A DNA stretch of 64,000 nt. Source: an uncultured Flavobacteriales bacterium. Its GTDB lineage: Bacteria; Bacteroidota; Bacteroidia; Flavobacteriales_D; Crocinitomicaceae. Below are positions 17,930-27,175 of the stretch, piece by piece. Position 1 is the first letter of the stretch; each line of letters begins with the position of its first letter. Under the pieces are notes generated by a model. That model worked only from the letters and a program-made list of their open reading frames with translations, was not told where the DNA came from and searched no databases. The DNA is taken from the NCBI GenBank assembly GCA_913056215.1, contig CAJXMN010000005.1:1-64000 (forward strand), read 5' to 3'. A program made the translations under genes and the position numbers.

Positions 17930-18595
17930 ATGAACGTGGATATTGCACCTTCCTGGAAAAATGTTTTAAACGACGAATTCGAAAAACCTTATTTTAAAGA
18001 ACTCGCGGAATTCATAAAGCAAGAATACAGTTCGAATACTTGCTTTCCTCCCGGTAAATTGATCTTTTCTGCTTTTGATCACTCGACATTTGACAAAACC
18101 AAAGTGGTGATTATAGGACAAGATCCTTATCATGGTTTTAATCAGGCAAATGGTCTCTGCTTTTCAGTAAAAAACAGCATACCCTTTCCTCCATCACTGG
18201 TGAACATATTCAAGGAGATCAAAAACGATCTTGGTAAGCCCATTCCACAAAGCGGTGACCTATCCAGGTGGGCAGATCAAGGTGTATTACTGTTGAATGC
18301 TACTTTGACCGTTCGCGCTCATCAAGCGGGTTCTCATCAAGGAAAGGGCTGGGAGCAATTCACCGATGAAGTGATTCGCACCCTTTCTGATGAAAAAGAA
18401 GGTTTAGTATTCCTACTTTGGGGTGGATTCGCTAAAAAGAAAACAAAATTGATCGACGCCAAAAAGCATCATATTCTCACAAGTGGTCATCCTTCTCCAC
18501 TCAGTGCGAATCGCGGCTACTGGTTTGGAAATAAACACTTCAGTCAAACAAATGCGATTCTGGAAAATCAAGGTCAAAAATCGATCAACTGGTGA
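17930..18595 (+). CDS. ung: Uracil-DNA glycosylase
   Basis: Excises uracil from DNA to start base-excision repair. The protein has 221 residues, normal for family 1. GQDPYHG (63-69) contains the catalytic Asp65. The Ser-Pro and Leu-insertion loop region is FPPSLVNIFKEI, LLNATLTVRAHQAGSH is the uracil-recognition Asn region, and HPSPLSANRGYW carries the catalytic His and the DNA-intercalating Leu loop. The ATG is 7 bases after the DUF1569 stop, and the gene converges on radC with only 2 bases between the stops. Confidence 0.98.
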   Translation: MNVDIAPSWKNVLNDEFEKPYFKELAEFIKQEYSSNTCFPPGKLIFSAFDHSTFDKTKVVIIGQDPYHGFNQANGLCFSVKNSIPFPPSLVNIFKEIKNDLGKPIPQSGDLSRWADQGVLLLNATLTVRAHQAGSHQGKGWEQFTDEVIRTLSDEKEGLVFLLWGGFAKKKTKLIDAKKHHILTSGHPSPLSANRGYWFGNKHFSQTNAILENQGQKSINW

Positions 18596-18597
18596 AA

Positions 18598-19290
18598 CTA
18601 AAGATCTCCGGCTTCCAACAAACTGTAGTGCCCTTCGTCCGTAAGGATTATATGATCCAGTACTTTCAGCTCGATCATCTTTCCAAAATCAAATAGTTGT
18701 TTGGTGAGTCGAATATCAGAATCTGAAGGTCGTAAGGTACCTGAAGGATGATTATGGCAAAGAATACAAGCAGATGCTTTCATATCGAGGAGCTCCTTAA
18801 AAATCATTTTCCCATCAGCGATTGTACCTGTTCGGCCACCTTTGGAAATAAGCTTATGAGCAATAACGTGATTCGCTCTTGACAGACCAATTACCCTAAA
18901 CTCTTCGTGTTGAAGATCGGCAAAATATGGACGCATCAAGCGATCAACATCCCTACTATGTGCGATCTTAAATTTCTTTTCAGGTAGCTCTTCAGTGCGT
19001 CTTCTTCCAAGCTCTAATGCTGCCATTAAAGTTATGGCTTTGGCTGTCCCTATTCCTGAAAAATTCATTAGTTCGGCTTGAGAAAACTTCCCCAACTTAT
19101 AGAGGTTATTACCTCCTGCCTGAAGTACTTCTTGAGCTAAATCAAGTGCTGTTTTTGATCGAGTACCTGAACCGATCAGGATCGCAAGTAATTCTGCATT
19201 ACTGAGTGCTTTCCTTCCCTTCACCTGCATTTTTTCTCGTGGGCGATCATCCTCAGCCCACGACTTAATTGTTGATTGTGATGTATACAT
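18598..19290 (-). CDS. radC: RadC-family JAB-domain protein
   Basis: A 230-residue protein with a helix-hairpin-helix region at about 45-85 (LMNFSGIGTAKAITLMAALE) and a JAB/MPN metalloprotease-like domain after residue 105. The metal motif is complete: HNHPSG followed by PSDSD (His, His, Asp). The old role in DNA repair is not well supported in the family, and the true function is uncertain. N-terminal PREKMQVKGRKALSNAELLAILIGSG is the standard family start (split: PREKM, GRKALSNAELLAILIGSG). It has no partner genes beside it. Confidence 0.96.
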   Translation of the reverse strand: MYTSQSTIKSWAEDDRPREKMQVKGRKALSNAELLAILIGSGTRSKTALDLAQEVLQAGGNNLYKLGKFSQAELMNFSGIGTAKAITLMAALELGRRRTEELPEKKFKIAHSRDVDRLMRPYFADLQHEEFRVIGLSRANHVIAHKLISKGGRTGTIADGKMIFKELLDMKASACILCHNHPSGTLRPSDSDIRLTKQLFDFGKMIELKVLDHIILTDEGHYSLLEAGDL

Positions 19291-19384
19291 GTGGTTAATT
19301 TTAAGTTTCCTAATAAACTAGCAAAAAAGAATATATAACACAAATGTTTAGCATGCTATTTTAAATATGCATATTAGCTATCAC

Positions 19385-20062
19385 ATGGCAGCTAAGGTTT
19401 AACAATTACAACAAGCCGAATCCAAGGTATCACAACTCTTTAAAGTGATCGAATCGAGAGCATTGATTGTTCCAACTATTGCGTAAAAGAGCTGAATTCT
19501 TCTATTTATGGGTTAGCTTTTGAATTGTATAACGTACAAAAGTTCTGGCACAAATGTATTGTCCGATCTTGGTAAGAATACGCTTCAGCCCTATCGAGAA
19601 AACCCACCTGACCTTGTGCTGCAAAATGATGACATACTCTTTCTTGACTTTGTCTCGTATTCGATGATTGGGAAGCTGATTTTGGACGGACATACATTAT
19701 TGGTGATGCGGCAGGAAAACATCAGCTTAAATCGGACATAGAGCAAGCTTAGCAGGAGGGAAAAAGCATATTCTGAAGCATCATGAAAGCATAACTGGTG
19801 CAGCATTATATAATTACACTAAGCATCTTGCAAAAAATAATATGGCTGGGATTACGGTAATGAGCACTGCGGTCACCTCATCGGAAACTTTGCACACGAG
19901 AGGATCGTTGGCCGAGAGGTCGTCAAATACATTCATCCTGACAACCATTTAAAAATGCATAGAAAAGATAAAGATGGTCAGCCACTTCACTGGATTTATG
20001 ATATCCACTTTATAGATGAAGACCAACAAATTGGTGGATTTTTTGAGCAATTGATGGTATAG
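19385..20062 (+). pseudogene. Decayed M24-family metallopeptidase (aminopeptidase P-like)
   Basis: No single frame is open, but consecutive fragments in different frames read as one M24 peptidase. In order: ATG at 19385 with QAESKVSQLFKVIESR, then VKELNSSIYGLAFELYNVQK with FWHKCIVRS, then GKNTLQPYRENPPD with LQNDDILFLDF, then EADFGRTYIIGDAAGKHQL, then GHLIGNFAHERIVGREVV, IHPDNHLKMHRKDKDG and WIYDIHFIDEDQQIGGFFEQ to TAG at 20062. There is an early TAA six codons in and at least three frameshifts. The order, spacing and C-terminal IGGFFEQL match intact relatives that I recall. A few short frames here (for example 19520-19741) are pieces of it, not genes. Confidence 0.8.
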
Positions 20063-20345
20063 AGGGATTGTTACCATAAACGTTATCAACTTCACGCTTA
20101 TTATACAAACTGACTGATTATTATAATTTTATATATTCTCCATTTAAGCTAGTTTTGATGTTTTAAATCAGTTTATTTCAAAGCATTTCGAGTTAGTATA
20201 ACTTTAAAATGCAAAAAGCCCTAACGTTATATGCTTATTACTGATAATAATCTTCTTTATCTTTTTAAAACCAATTTAGAATTTGATGGAAGGTTTCAAC
20301 ATAGTTGAATATTCTTTACATTAAAAACAACTGAATACGCGACAC
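20063..20345. other. AT-rich intergenic DNA
   Basis: Between the M24 pseudogene and the aconitase terminator I see no frame, RNA gene or repeat. It is very AT-rich and may be eroded sequence like its neighbour. Confidence 0.5.
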
Positions 20346-20380
20346 AAAAAAAGACTGCCCTTTCGAGCAGTCTTAAAAAA
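20346..20380 (-). terminator. Intrinsic terminator of the aconitase gene
   Basis: On the minus strand AAGACTGC (20374-20367) and GCAGTCTT (20358-20351) form a perfect 8-bp stem with an 8-base loop followed by a T-run. It lies 27 bases past the aconitase stop. A-runs on both sides mean that it could also work on the plus strand. Confidence 0.85.
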
Positions 20381-20406
20381 CTAAGCTATATTGAATGTGC
20401 TATCTA

Positions 20407-22671
20407 TTAATTTGATTGTTTACGAATTAAGTTAAGGGCACTTCCAGCTTTAAACCATTTGATTTGTACATCGTTGTAAGTATGATTCAACTTGATTTCA
20501 TCTTTCGAATCATCCGCGTGCACAATTTCAAGCGTAATTGGCTTGTCTGGCGCAAATTCGTCCAAATCCAAGAAGTTGAAGGTGTCATCTTCTTTTATTT
20601 TATCATAGTCATCTTCATTTTCAAATGTCAAGCCTAACATACCTTGTTTCTTGAGATTTGTTTCGTGGATACGAGCAAAAGACTTCACAATAACCGCTAT
20701 TACGCCCAAGTGTCGGGGCTCCATTGCAGCATGCTCTCGAGACGATCCTTCACCATAGTTGTGATCTCCTACTACGATCGTCGGTACATCTGCAGCCTTG
20801 TATGCTCTTGCTGTCTCAGGTACCTCTCCAGTTTCACCCGTCAACTGATTGGTTACTTCATTCGTTGCCTTGTTGAAAGCATTTACTGCACCAATCAGGC
20901 AGTTGTTAGAAATATTGTCCAAGTGTCCACGATAACGCAACCAAGGTCCGGCCATAGAAATATGATCTGTTGTACACTTACCGTGCGCTTTAATCAATAA
21001 TTTCATTCCAGTAATATTTTCTCCATTCCATGGTTCGAAGGGCGTCAATAGTTGGAGACGATCTGATTCTGGATCTACATCAATGTTCACCGAACTACCA
21101 TCTTCTGCAGGAGCTTGGTAGCCATTATCTTCTACGTCAAATCCTTTTTCAGGCAATTCAATTCCAGAAGGTTCTTCCAACTTCACTTCTTCTCCATCTT
21201 CATTAGTCAAGGTATCCGTTAACGGATTAAAATCTAAACGACCTGCAATCGCCATAGCCGCTACCATCTCAGGAGAAGTTACAAATGCATGCGTGTTGGG
21301 GTTACCATCCGCACGTTTCGAGAAGTTTCTGTTAAACGAATGAATAATTGAATTTTTCTTGTTTTTATCCTCTCCAGCACGATCCCACTGACCGATACAA
21401 GGTCCACAGGCGTTCGTAAATATAGTGGCATCAAGATCTTCAAATACTTTTAATAAACCATCTCGTTCAGCTGTGTAGCGTACTTGTTCTGAACCTGGAT
21501 TAATTCCAAAATCCGACTTCGTTTTCAAGTTTTTATCTACAGCCTGCTTAGCAATCGAAACCGCCCGCGTTAAATCTTCATAGGAAGAGTTGGTGCACGA
21601 ACCAATCAATCCCCAATCTAATTCCATAGGCCAACCACCTTCTTTCGCAGCTTTTCCAAGCTGATCGATGGGCGTAGCCAAATCAGGGGTAAACGGACCA
21701 TTGACGTGCGGAACTAACTCATCGAGATCAATTTCAATCACCTGATCGAAATATTCTTCAGGGTTCTCGTAAACTTCGTCATCACCAGTCAGGTGCTCGG
21801 CAACACCATCGGCTAACTCAACAATATCTTCACGATCCGTCGCTTTCAAATAACGGCGCATTGAATCGTCGTAGCCAAATGTAGACGTGGTCGCACCAAT
21901 TTCAGCACCCATGTTACAGATCGTACCTTTACCAGTTGCTGAAATAGATTTAGCTCCTTCTCCAAAGTACTCAACAATACAACCCGTACCGCCCTTCACG
22001 GTAAGAATACCTGCTACTTTAAGGATGACGTCTTTTGCGGCTGTCCAACCACTCATTTTACCAGTAAGCTTAACCCCAATAAGTTTGGGGAATTTGAGTT
22101 CCCAGGGCATTCCCGCCATCACATCAACTGCATCAGCACCACCTACTCCAATTGCTACCATTCCAAGTCCACCAGCATTAACAGTGTGTGAATCGGTACC
22201 AATCATCATTCCACCAGGAAAGGCATAATTCTCAAGTACAACCTGGTGAATAATACCAGCACCAGGTTTCCAAAAACCAATTCCGTACTTATTACTTACT
22301 GAACTTAGAAAGTTAAAAACCTCATTGTTCTGATTAAAGCTTTCTTGTAAGTCTTTGTCAGCTCCTAATTTCGCCTGAATAAGGTGATCACAATGTGTAG
22401 TTGAAGGAACCGCTACATCGTCTTTTCCGGCTTGCATAAACTGCAATAAAGCCATCTGAGCGGTAGCATCCTGCATAGCAACGCGATCAGGGGCAAAATT
22501 CACGTAAGACTTACCTCGAATATACTCTTCATCCGCGGCACCGTCCCATAAGTGTGTATATAGTATTTTTTCAGATAATGTTAAGGGTTTATCTACTGCT
22601 TTTCGCACAGCGGCAATACGTTCCGGATAACGATCGTATACCGCCTTTATCATATCAATATCAAAGGCCAT
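20407..22671 (-). CDS. acn: Aconitate hydratase (mitochondrial-type)
   Basis: TCA-cycle enzyme isomerising citrate to isocitrate through a [4Fe-4S] cluster. The 754 residues match the mitochondrial-type aconitase rather than AcnA (about 890) or AcnB. Cluster cysteines lie in [13 protein letters not shown] and [12 protein letters not shown]. Early [16 protein letters not shown] and [14 protein letters not shown] are substrate-binding His regions. The swivel domain has [21 protein letters not shown] with the active Ser. It is a single gene with its own terminator; upstream, 456 bases separate it from the divergent cco operon. Confidence 0.97.
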   Translation of the reverse strand: MAFDIDMIKAVYDRYPERIAAVRKAVDKPLTLSEKILYTHLWDGAADEEYIRGKSYVNFAPDRVAMQDATAQMALLQFMQAGKDDVAVPSTTHCDHLIQAKLGADKDLQESFNQNNEVFNFLSSVSNKYGIGFWKPGAGIIHQVVLENYAFPGGMMIGTDSHTVNAGGLGMVAIGVGGADAVDVMAGMPWELKFPKLIGVKLTGKMSGWTAAKDVILKVAGILTVKGGTGCIVEYFGEGAKSISATGKGTICNMGAEIGATTSTFGYDDSMRRYLKATDREDIVELADGVAEHLTGDDEVYENPEEYFDQVIEIDLDELVPHVNGPFTPDLATPIDQLGKAAKEGGWPMELDWGLIGSCTNSSYEDLTRAVSIAKQAVDKNLKTKSDFGINPGSEQVRYTAERDGLLKVFEDLDATIFTNACGPCIGQWDRAGEDKNKKNSIIHSFNRNFSKRADGNPNTHAFVTSPEMVAAMAIAGRLDFNPLTDTLTNEDGEEVKLEEPSGIELPEKGFDVEDNGYQAPAEDGSSVNIDVDPESDRLQLLTPFEPWNGENITGMKLLIKAHGKCTTDHISMAGPWLRYRGHLDNISNNCLIGAVNAFNKATNEVTNQLTGETGEVPETARAYKAADVPTIVVGDHNYGEGSSREHAAMEPRHLGVIAVIVKSFARIHETNLKKQGMLGLTFENEDDYDKIKEDDTFNFLDLDEFAPDKPITLEIVHADDSKDEIKLNHTYNDVQIKWFKAGSALNLIRKQSN

Positions 22672-22771
22672 AATACTTAATTAATTGTTTTTATGTTTTT
22701 ATCTAATGCAGGCGAATATAAGAAAATCAAGTGATATAAAGAAGGCTATTGTACAGAAATATTAGGCTTGA

Positions 22772-22836
22772 ACCTTATAATACGCATCAGATTTTATAAA
22801 TGACTGATGACACCAATTTTTAGATCGTTATAAGGT
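22772..22836. repeat. Nested inverted repeats between acn and cco
   Basis: The arms ACCTTATAA (22772-22780) and TTATAAGGT (22828-22836) are perfect 9-base reverse complements, and inside them CATCAG (22785-22790) and CTGATG (22804-22809) pair as well. This could be a structured RNA, a cruciform or a regulator site for either divergent gene. There is no T-run, so a terminator is unlikely. The rest of the 22672-23127 gap holds the FNR-like site and nothing else I can name. Confidence 0.5.
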
Positions 22837-23079
22837 CTTTAGCCTCAAAAGCTGGCTATCCTGTATTGAAGTATCTAAATTTGAACCAAAAATTCAAAAA
22901 AACGTTTGGATATAATCCTTTAAAAAAGGAGTCATTCGTAGTTTAAATGATTACCGCTTTTCAAAACACCTCATCATTCTCTTTTTTTGATTTTTTCAAC
23001 AAGATCTTAACCGTGAATAGTCCAGAATACATAAGGATCTTGAACAATTTAAAAAAACTGACAAAACTCATGTTTCAGC

Positions 23080-23093
23080 TTGACCGTGGTCAT
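23080..23093 (+). promoter_or_regulatory. FNR/CRP-type operator before the cbb3 oxidase operon
   Basis: TTGACCGTGGTCAT has the form TTGA-N6-TCAa with one mismatch at the last base, and its inner arms TGACC/GGTCA are perfectly symmetric. CRP/FNR-family regulators bind this pattern. Its centre (23086.5) is 41.5 bases before 23128, the A of the ccoS ATG, which is the class II activator distance if transcription starts at or next to that ATG. A weak -7 box TTAATTTG (23116-23123) lies in the matching place. Confidence 0.55.
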
Positions 23094-23127
23094 GTTTCTA
23101 AAAGAATTCCTATATTTAATTTGCAGT

Positions 23128-23295
23128 ATGGGAATTATATACATAATGTTAGTCGTGAGTCTGCTCTTAGCGCTCTTCTTTCTATTCTCTTTTATATGGG
23201 CGAATAAAAGTGGACAGTATGATGATGATGTTACTCCAGGCATCAGGATTCTCTACGATGATGAAGAAATTAATGAAAAATCAAACGAAGAATAA
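23128..23295 (+). CDS. ccoS: cbb3-type oxidase assembly protein CcoS
   Basis: Small membrane protein needed for cofactor insertion into the cbb3 oxidase. The start at 23128 gives MGIIYIMLVVSLLLALFFLF, one membrane helix, then FIWANKSGQYDDD, the conserved CcoS motif following the helix. The 55 residues are the normal length. An upstream extension begins inside the FNR-like site and is rejected. Its stop overlaps the ccoNO start (TAATG). Usually ccoS follows ccoI, a copper P-type ATPase gene, but none precedes it here. Confidence 0.92.
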   Translation: MGIIYIMLVVSLLLALFFLFSFIWANKSGQYDDDVTPGIRILYDDEEINEKSNEE

Positions 23296-25490
23296 TGGAA
23301 GTATCGCGTATTAATTATGACAACAAGATCGTCAAGTATTTTGCTTATGCAACGATCACCTGGGGAGCTATTGGAATGCTCGTGGGACTTATTGCCGCAT
23401 TGCAACTGGCTTTTCCCAACTTTTTCAACGATTATCTCGGTTTTAAGTACCTTTCGTTTGGTCGGATTCGTCCCTTACACACCAATGCTGTGATTTTCGC
23501 ATTTGTAGGGAATGGTATTTTTACTGGTGTTTACTATTCCATGCAGCGGCTGTTGAAAACGCGCATGTGGAGTGATAAATTGAGTTATATTAATTTCTGG
23601 GGTTGGCAATTGATTATTTTATCCGCTGTAATCACGCTACCTATGGGGTACACAACGAGTAAAGAATACGCTGAACTTGAATGGCCCATTGATATTGCAA
23701 TCACTCTACTTTGGGTTGTATTCGGATGGAATATGTTCGCTACTATTCTTGTGCGACGGGTACAACACATCTACACAGCAATCTGGTTTTACATCGCAAC
23801 ATTTGTGACAGTAGCCGTGTTACATATTTTCAATTCTTTTGAGTTACCCGTTCATTTCTTGAAAAGCTACTCCTGGTATGCTGGTGTACAAGACGCATTG
23901 GTACAGTGGTGGTATGGACACAATGCGGTGGCCTTCTTTTTGACCACCCCCTACCTGGGATTAATGTATTATTTCGTACCTAAAGCAGCCAACCGACCTA
24001 TTTACTCCTATAAGTTGTCGATCATACACTTTTGGGCGTTAATTTTCATTTATATCTGGGCTGGACCACACCACCTTCTCTATACTAGCTTACCGGATTG
24101 GGCTCAGTCACTTGGTGTAGTATTCTCTATCATGTTGATTGCTCCTTCTTGGGGTGGTATGTTGAACGGTTTACTTACGCTGCGTGGTGCCTGGGACAAA
24201 GTGCGCGACAACGTCGTATTAAAATTCATGGTTGTCGCCCTCACAGCTTACGGTATGGCTACATTTGAAGGTCCTTTGCTCTCCCTAAAAAGTGTAAATT
24301 CTATATCACATTTTACAGACTGGACCATTGCACACGTACACGTCGGTGGTCTTGGATGGAATGGTATGCTCACCTTCGGTATGCTCTATTTTCTATTTCC
24401 TCGGTTGTTCAAAAGGGAATTGTATTCAAAACGACTAGCCAATGCTCACTTCTGGATTGCAACGCTTGGAATCATATTGTGGGCTGTTCCCATGTATTGG
24501 GCAGGTTTTAGCCAAGGCTTAATGTGGCAAGAGTTTAATCCAGATGGTACGCTTGCCAACCCTGACTTTCTAGAAACAGTGAATGCGCTTGAACCTTTCT
24601 ATATCATGCGTGCTTTCGGTGGATTAATCTATATTATCGGGGTGTTGATGATGTCATACAATTTGTTTAAGACGGCTAAAATGGGATCATTTAGTAACAA
24701 TGAAACTGTAGAAGTCACAAATTCTCGTAATCAAAAAATACCTAAAGGTGAATATTGGCACCGTCCTATTGAGCGTAAACCTGTTCAATTGATGATTTTG
24801 AGTATTATTGTTATACTCATTGGAGGAGCTGTAGAAATCATACCTACACTAACCGTAAAATCCAACATCAAAACCATATCCCAAGTAAAACCTCTCACTC
24901 CGCTTGAGCTAGAAGGTCGAGATATCTATATTCGAGAAGGTTGTAATAATTGTCACTCTCAAATGGTGCGCCCACTTCGTTTCGAAACTGAACGATATGG
25001 AGAATACTCCAAAGCGGGTGAATTCGTATATGACCACCCTTTCTTATGGGGGTCAAAACGTACGGGACCTGACCTTGCTCGAGAAGGTGGTTTACGCAGT
25101 GACTCATGGCATTATGGGCACCTGCTGATCCCAAAGCAATGGTCTCCAGGATCAATAATGCCAGCCTATCCCTGGTTGGCGGAGGATGCTTTAAACACCT
25201 CAGACTTGAAGACCAAAATTGCTGTCATGCGTGATTTGGGTGTACCTTATCCAGAAGGTTACGAAGAGGAAGCTCATAAGGACTTGAAGAAGCAAGCCAA
25301 CGAAATTGCTGGACGTATTGTTAAAGATCTTAGTCAACAAAAAGGAAGTGTCAAAGTAGAAACAGTATCAGACAAAGAAATTGTTGCCATAATAGCCTAC
25401 TTACAGCGACTGGGTACAGATATTAAAGCTGTTCCTGAAAATGATCAAGAGCAAGAAAAATCAACTGAACTCACTGAAAAAACAGAGTAA
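23295..25490 (+). CDS. ccoNO: Fused cbb3 cytochrome c oxidase subunits I and II (CcoN-CcoO)
   Basis: Catalytic subunit of a high-affinity terminal oxidase in the inner membrane. Residues 1 to about 475 are the CcoN haem-copper core with 12 helices; LHTNAVIFAFVGNG, WYGHNAVAFFLT, WAGPHHLLYTSLPDW and DWTIAHVHVGGLGWNG contain the haem and CuB histidines. After a linker, one helix near 505-525 anchors CcoO, and its haem c site is CNNCH (550-554) with later Met ligand candidates in PGSIMPAYPW. In proteobacteria these are two genes; the fusion is known in Bacteroidota. The glutamate-rich C-terminal tail is not part of the core fold. Confidence 0.97.
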   Translation: MEVSRINYDNKIVKYFAYATITWGAIGMLVGLIAALQLAFPNFFNDYLGFKYLSFGRIRPLHTNAVIFAFVGNGIFTGVYYSMQRLLKTRMWSDKLSYINFWGWQLIILSAVITLPMGYTTSKEYAELEWPIDIAITLLWVVFGWNMFATILVRRVQHIYTAIWFYIATFVTVAVLHIFNSFELPVHFLKSYSWYAGVQDALVQWWYGHNAVAFFLTTPYLGLMYYFVPKAANRPIYSYKLSIIHFWALIFIYIWAGPHHLLYTSLPDWAQSLGVVFSIMLIAPSWGGMLNGLLTLRGAWDKVRDNVVLKFMVVALTAYGMATFEGPLLSLKSVNSISHFTDWTIAHVHVGGLGWNGMLTFGMLYFLFPRLFKRELYSKRLANAHFWIATLGIILWAVPMYWAGFSQGLMWQEFNPDGTLANPDFLETVNALEPFYIMRAFGGLIYIIGVLMMSYNLFKTAKMGSFSNNETVEVTNSRNQKIPKGEYWHRPIERKPVQLMILSIIVILIGGAVEIIPTLTVKSNIKTISQVKPLTPLELEGRDIYIREGCNNCHSQMVRPLRFETERYGEYSKAGEFVYDHPFLWGSKRTGPDLAREGGLRSDSWHYGHLLIPKQWSPGSIMPAYPWLAEDALNTSDLKTKIAVMRDLGVPYPEGYEEEAHKDLKKQANEIAGRIVKDLSQQKGSVKVETVSDKEIVAIIAYLQRLGTDIKAVPENDQEQEKSTELTEKTE

Positions 25491-25492
25491 TT

Positions 25493-25702
25493 ATGTTAAG
25501 ATATATCAAACACAACATGTCTGAAATAGCAGGGATTGAAATATACCCGATCATTTCACTGTTGATTTTTGTGGCTTTTTTTGCGATCGTGATTTGGAGA
25601 ACATACCGTATTTCAAAAAGTGAAACAGCTCGCTTTAGCCAAATACCCTTAGATGAAGATGAAAAATATTTAAACGATAACGAAGATAATCGGAAATCAT
25701 GA
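25493..25702 (+). CDS. ccoQ: CcoQ-like small subunit of cbb3 oxidase
   Basis: A 69-residue protein with one membrane helix (IYPIISLLIFVAFFAIVIW) and an acidic cytoplasmic tail (DEDEKYLNDNEDN). Size, topology and the place between ccoNO and ccoP identify it. It stabilises the oxidase in other bacteria. It starts 2 bases after ccoNO and overlaps ccoP by 4 bases. Confidence 0.88.
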   Translation: MLRYIKHNMSEIAGIEIYPIISLLIFVAFFAIVIWRTYRISKSETARFSQIPLDEDEKYLNDNEDNRKS

Positions 25703-27165
25703 AAACAACGAACAGAAAAACATTAGCAGCGCTGATTTTCACTTTTTCATGCTTGTTTTTTGCAAGCGCATGGTCACAAGATGGAGAAGCTCTCTTTAGC
25801 GCAAAGTGTAGTGCCTGCCATATTCTTGGAAAGGACGCAACTGGTCCAAATCTTGTGAATGTGAAATCGCGTTGGGAAGGTGAGGAAGAACAACTTTTCG
25901 AATGGGTCAAAAATCCTGCAAAGGTGATTGCACAAGGAAACAGTGATCGCGCTCAGGAAGTGAAAGGCTACAGTCCTACTGAAATGCCTGTGCAGAACGT
26001 TTCCCTGGATGAAGCTAAAGCGATTATAGAATATGTAGACGCTTGGACGCCGCCCCAAAAGGAAACGGCAGATAATCCTAAAGAATCAACAACAGTAGTT
26101 GTACCTGATTATGATAAGAATCTCTCATTGTTTTATGGTCTTCTTGCTGTAATTGGTTTTCTCTTACTCGCAATTTTCATTGTTTCGAGAAGTACTGCTT
26201 CTCTCATTAAGTCTGATTTATTCAAGAAAAAAGTCGCTGCACTTCACGACAAGAGTAAAGGTACTGGTGATACTGTACGCGCAATTATACTCCTTGTAGG
26301 AATGAGCTTTATCTCAAGCAATGTTGATGCATTTAGTTTTGAAGCACCGGCAATTGCTAAGGATATCAATGTTTGGGTGTATATCGAACAAATCGATCTG
26401 TATGTTTTGCTAATTATAGCGCTACTGTTACTCGGCTTTTTAATGCACATGATTAACATGTTCTATAAAGTGTTGCGTATCATGAAGCCAAAGAAAAAAG
26501 CGAGCGCAGCGGAAGAATCGCAGAGTTCAATCACCCGGGTTCTCACCGGTGCCACACCTATAGAGGAAGAAGATAAAATTGATACGGGTCACGAATACGA
26601 CGGGATCCGTGAACTGGATAATCCTATGCCTCCCTGGTGGCTTGCAGGATTCTTTATTTCTATTGTCTTTGCAGTAATTTACATGTTCCACTATCATGTT
26701 TTAGGAACAGGTGATCTCCAAACGGCTGAATACAATAAGTCTATGGAAAAAGCGCAAAAAGAAATCATGGAATACCGTAAAAAGATGGCTATGAACATTG
26801 ATGAGACCAATGCTACTCTCATGGTAGACGATAGTGATCTTATGAAAGGGAAAACGTTGTTCAATAATAATTGTACAGTTTGTCATACAGAGTCAGGCGG
26901 AGGGGATACTGGACCTAACCTTACAGATGACTATTGGATATACGGCAATGACATTAAAGATGTCTTCAAGGTGATTAAATACGGTACTCCTAATGGAATG
27001 CCTAAGCATGAATCGAAGTTTAACCCTGTACAGCTTCAGCAAGTCGCCTCGTATGTATTACATCTTGAATTAGTCACGATGGACCAAGGTGGTCTCGAGC
27101 CTCAGGGAGATTTATACGGAGAAGCATCGAATTCAGAGCAAGAAAAAAACGATTCGATACAATAA
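25699..27165 (+). CDS. ccoP: Long CcoP: cytochrome c domain fused in front of FixP/CcoP
   Basis: Subunit III of cbb3 oxidase, passing electrons to CcoO. At 488 residues it is longer than common CcoP (about 300). It starts with a signal peptide (1-26) and a cytochrome c domain with CSACH (37-41) and a Met ligand candidate in YSPTEMPVQN. A membrane helix follows near 140-160, two further hydrophobic helices lie about 190-260, and the regular FixP_N segment is MPPWWLAGFFISIVFAVIYM with HYHVLG, then the C-terminal cytochrome with CTVCH (392-396) and NGMPKHESKF. The protein thus has two c-type haems, one at each end. The ATG overlaps the ccoQ stop. Confidence 0.93.
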   Translation: MKTTNRKTLAALIFTFSCLFFASAWSQDGEALFSAKCSACHILGKDATGPNLVNVKSRWEGEEEQLFEWVKNPAKVIAQGNSDRAQEVKGYSPTEMPVQNVSLDEAKAIIEYVDAWTPPQKETADNPKESTTVVVPDYDKNLSLFYGLLAVIGFLLLAIFIVSRSTASLIKSDLFKKKVAALHDKSKGTGDTVRAIILLVGMSFISSNVDAFSFEAPAIAKDINVWVYIEQIDLYVLLIIALLLLGFLMHMINMFYKVLRIMKPKKKASAAEESQSSITRVLTGATPIEEEDKIDTGHEYDGIRELDNPMPPWWLAGFFISIVFAVIYMFHYHVLGTGDLQTAEYNKSMEKAQKEIMEYRKKMAMNIDETNATLMVDDSDLMKGKTLFNNNCTVCHTESGGGDTGPNLTDDYWIYGNDIKDVFKVIKYGTPNGMPKHESKFNPVQLQQVASYVLHLELVTMDQGGLEPQGDLYGEASNSEQEKNDSIQ

Positions 27166-27175
27166 GAGCTTAAAG

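Noticed and set aside
19502-19806. Several short overlapping frames as small genes
   Set aside because: They are pieces or antisense shadows of the decayed M24 peptidase.
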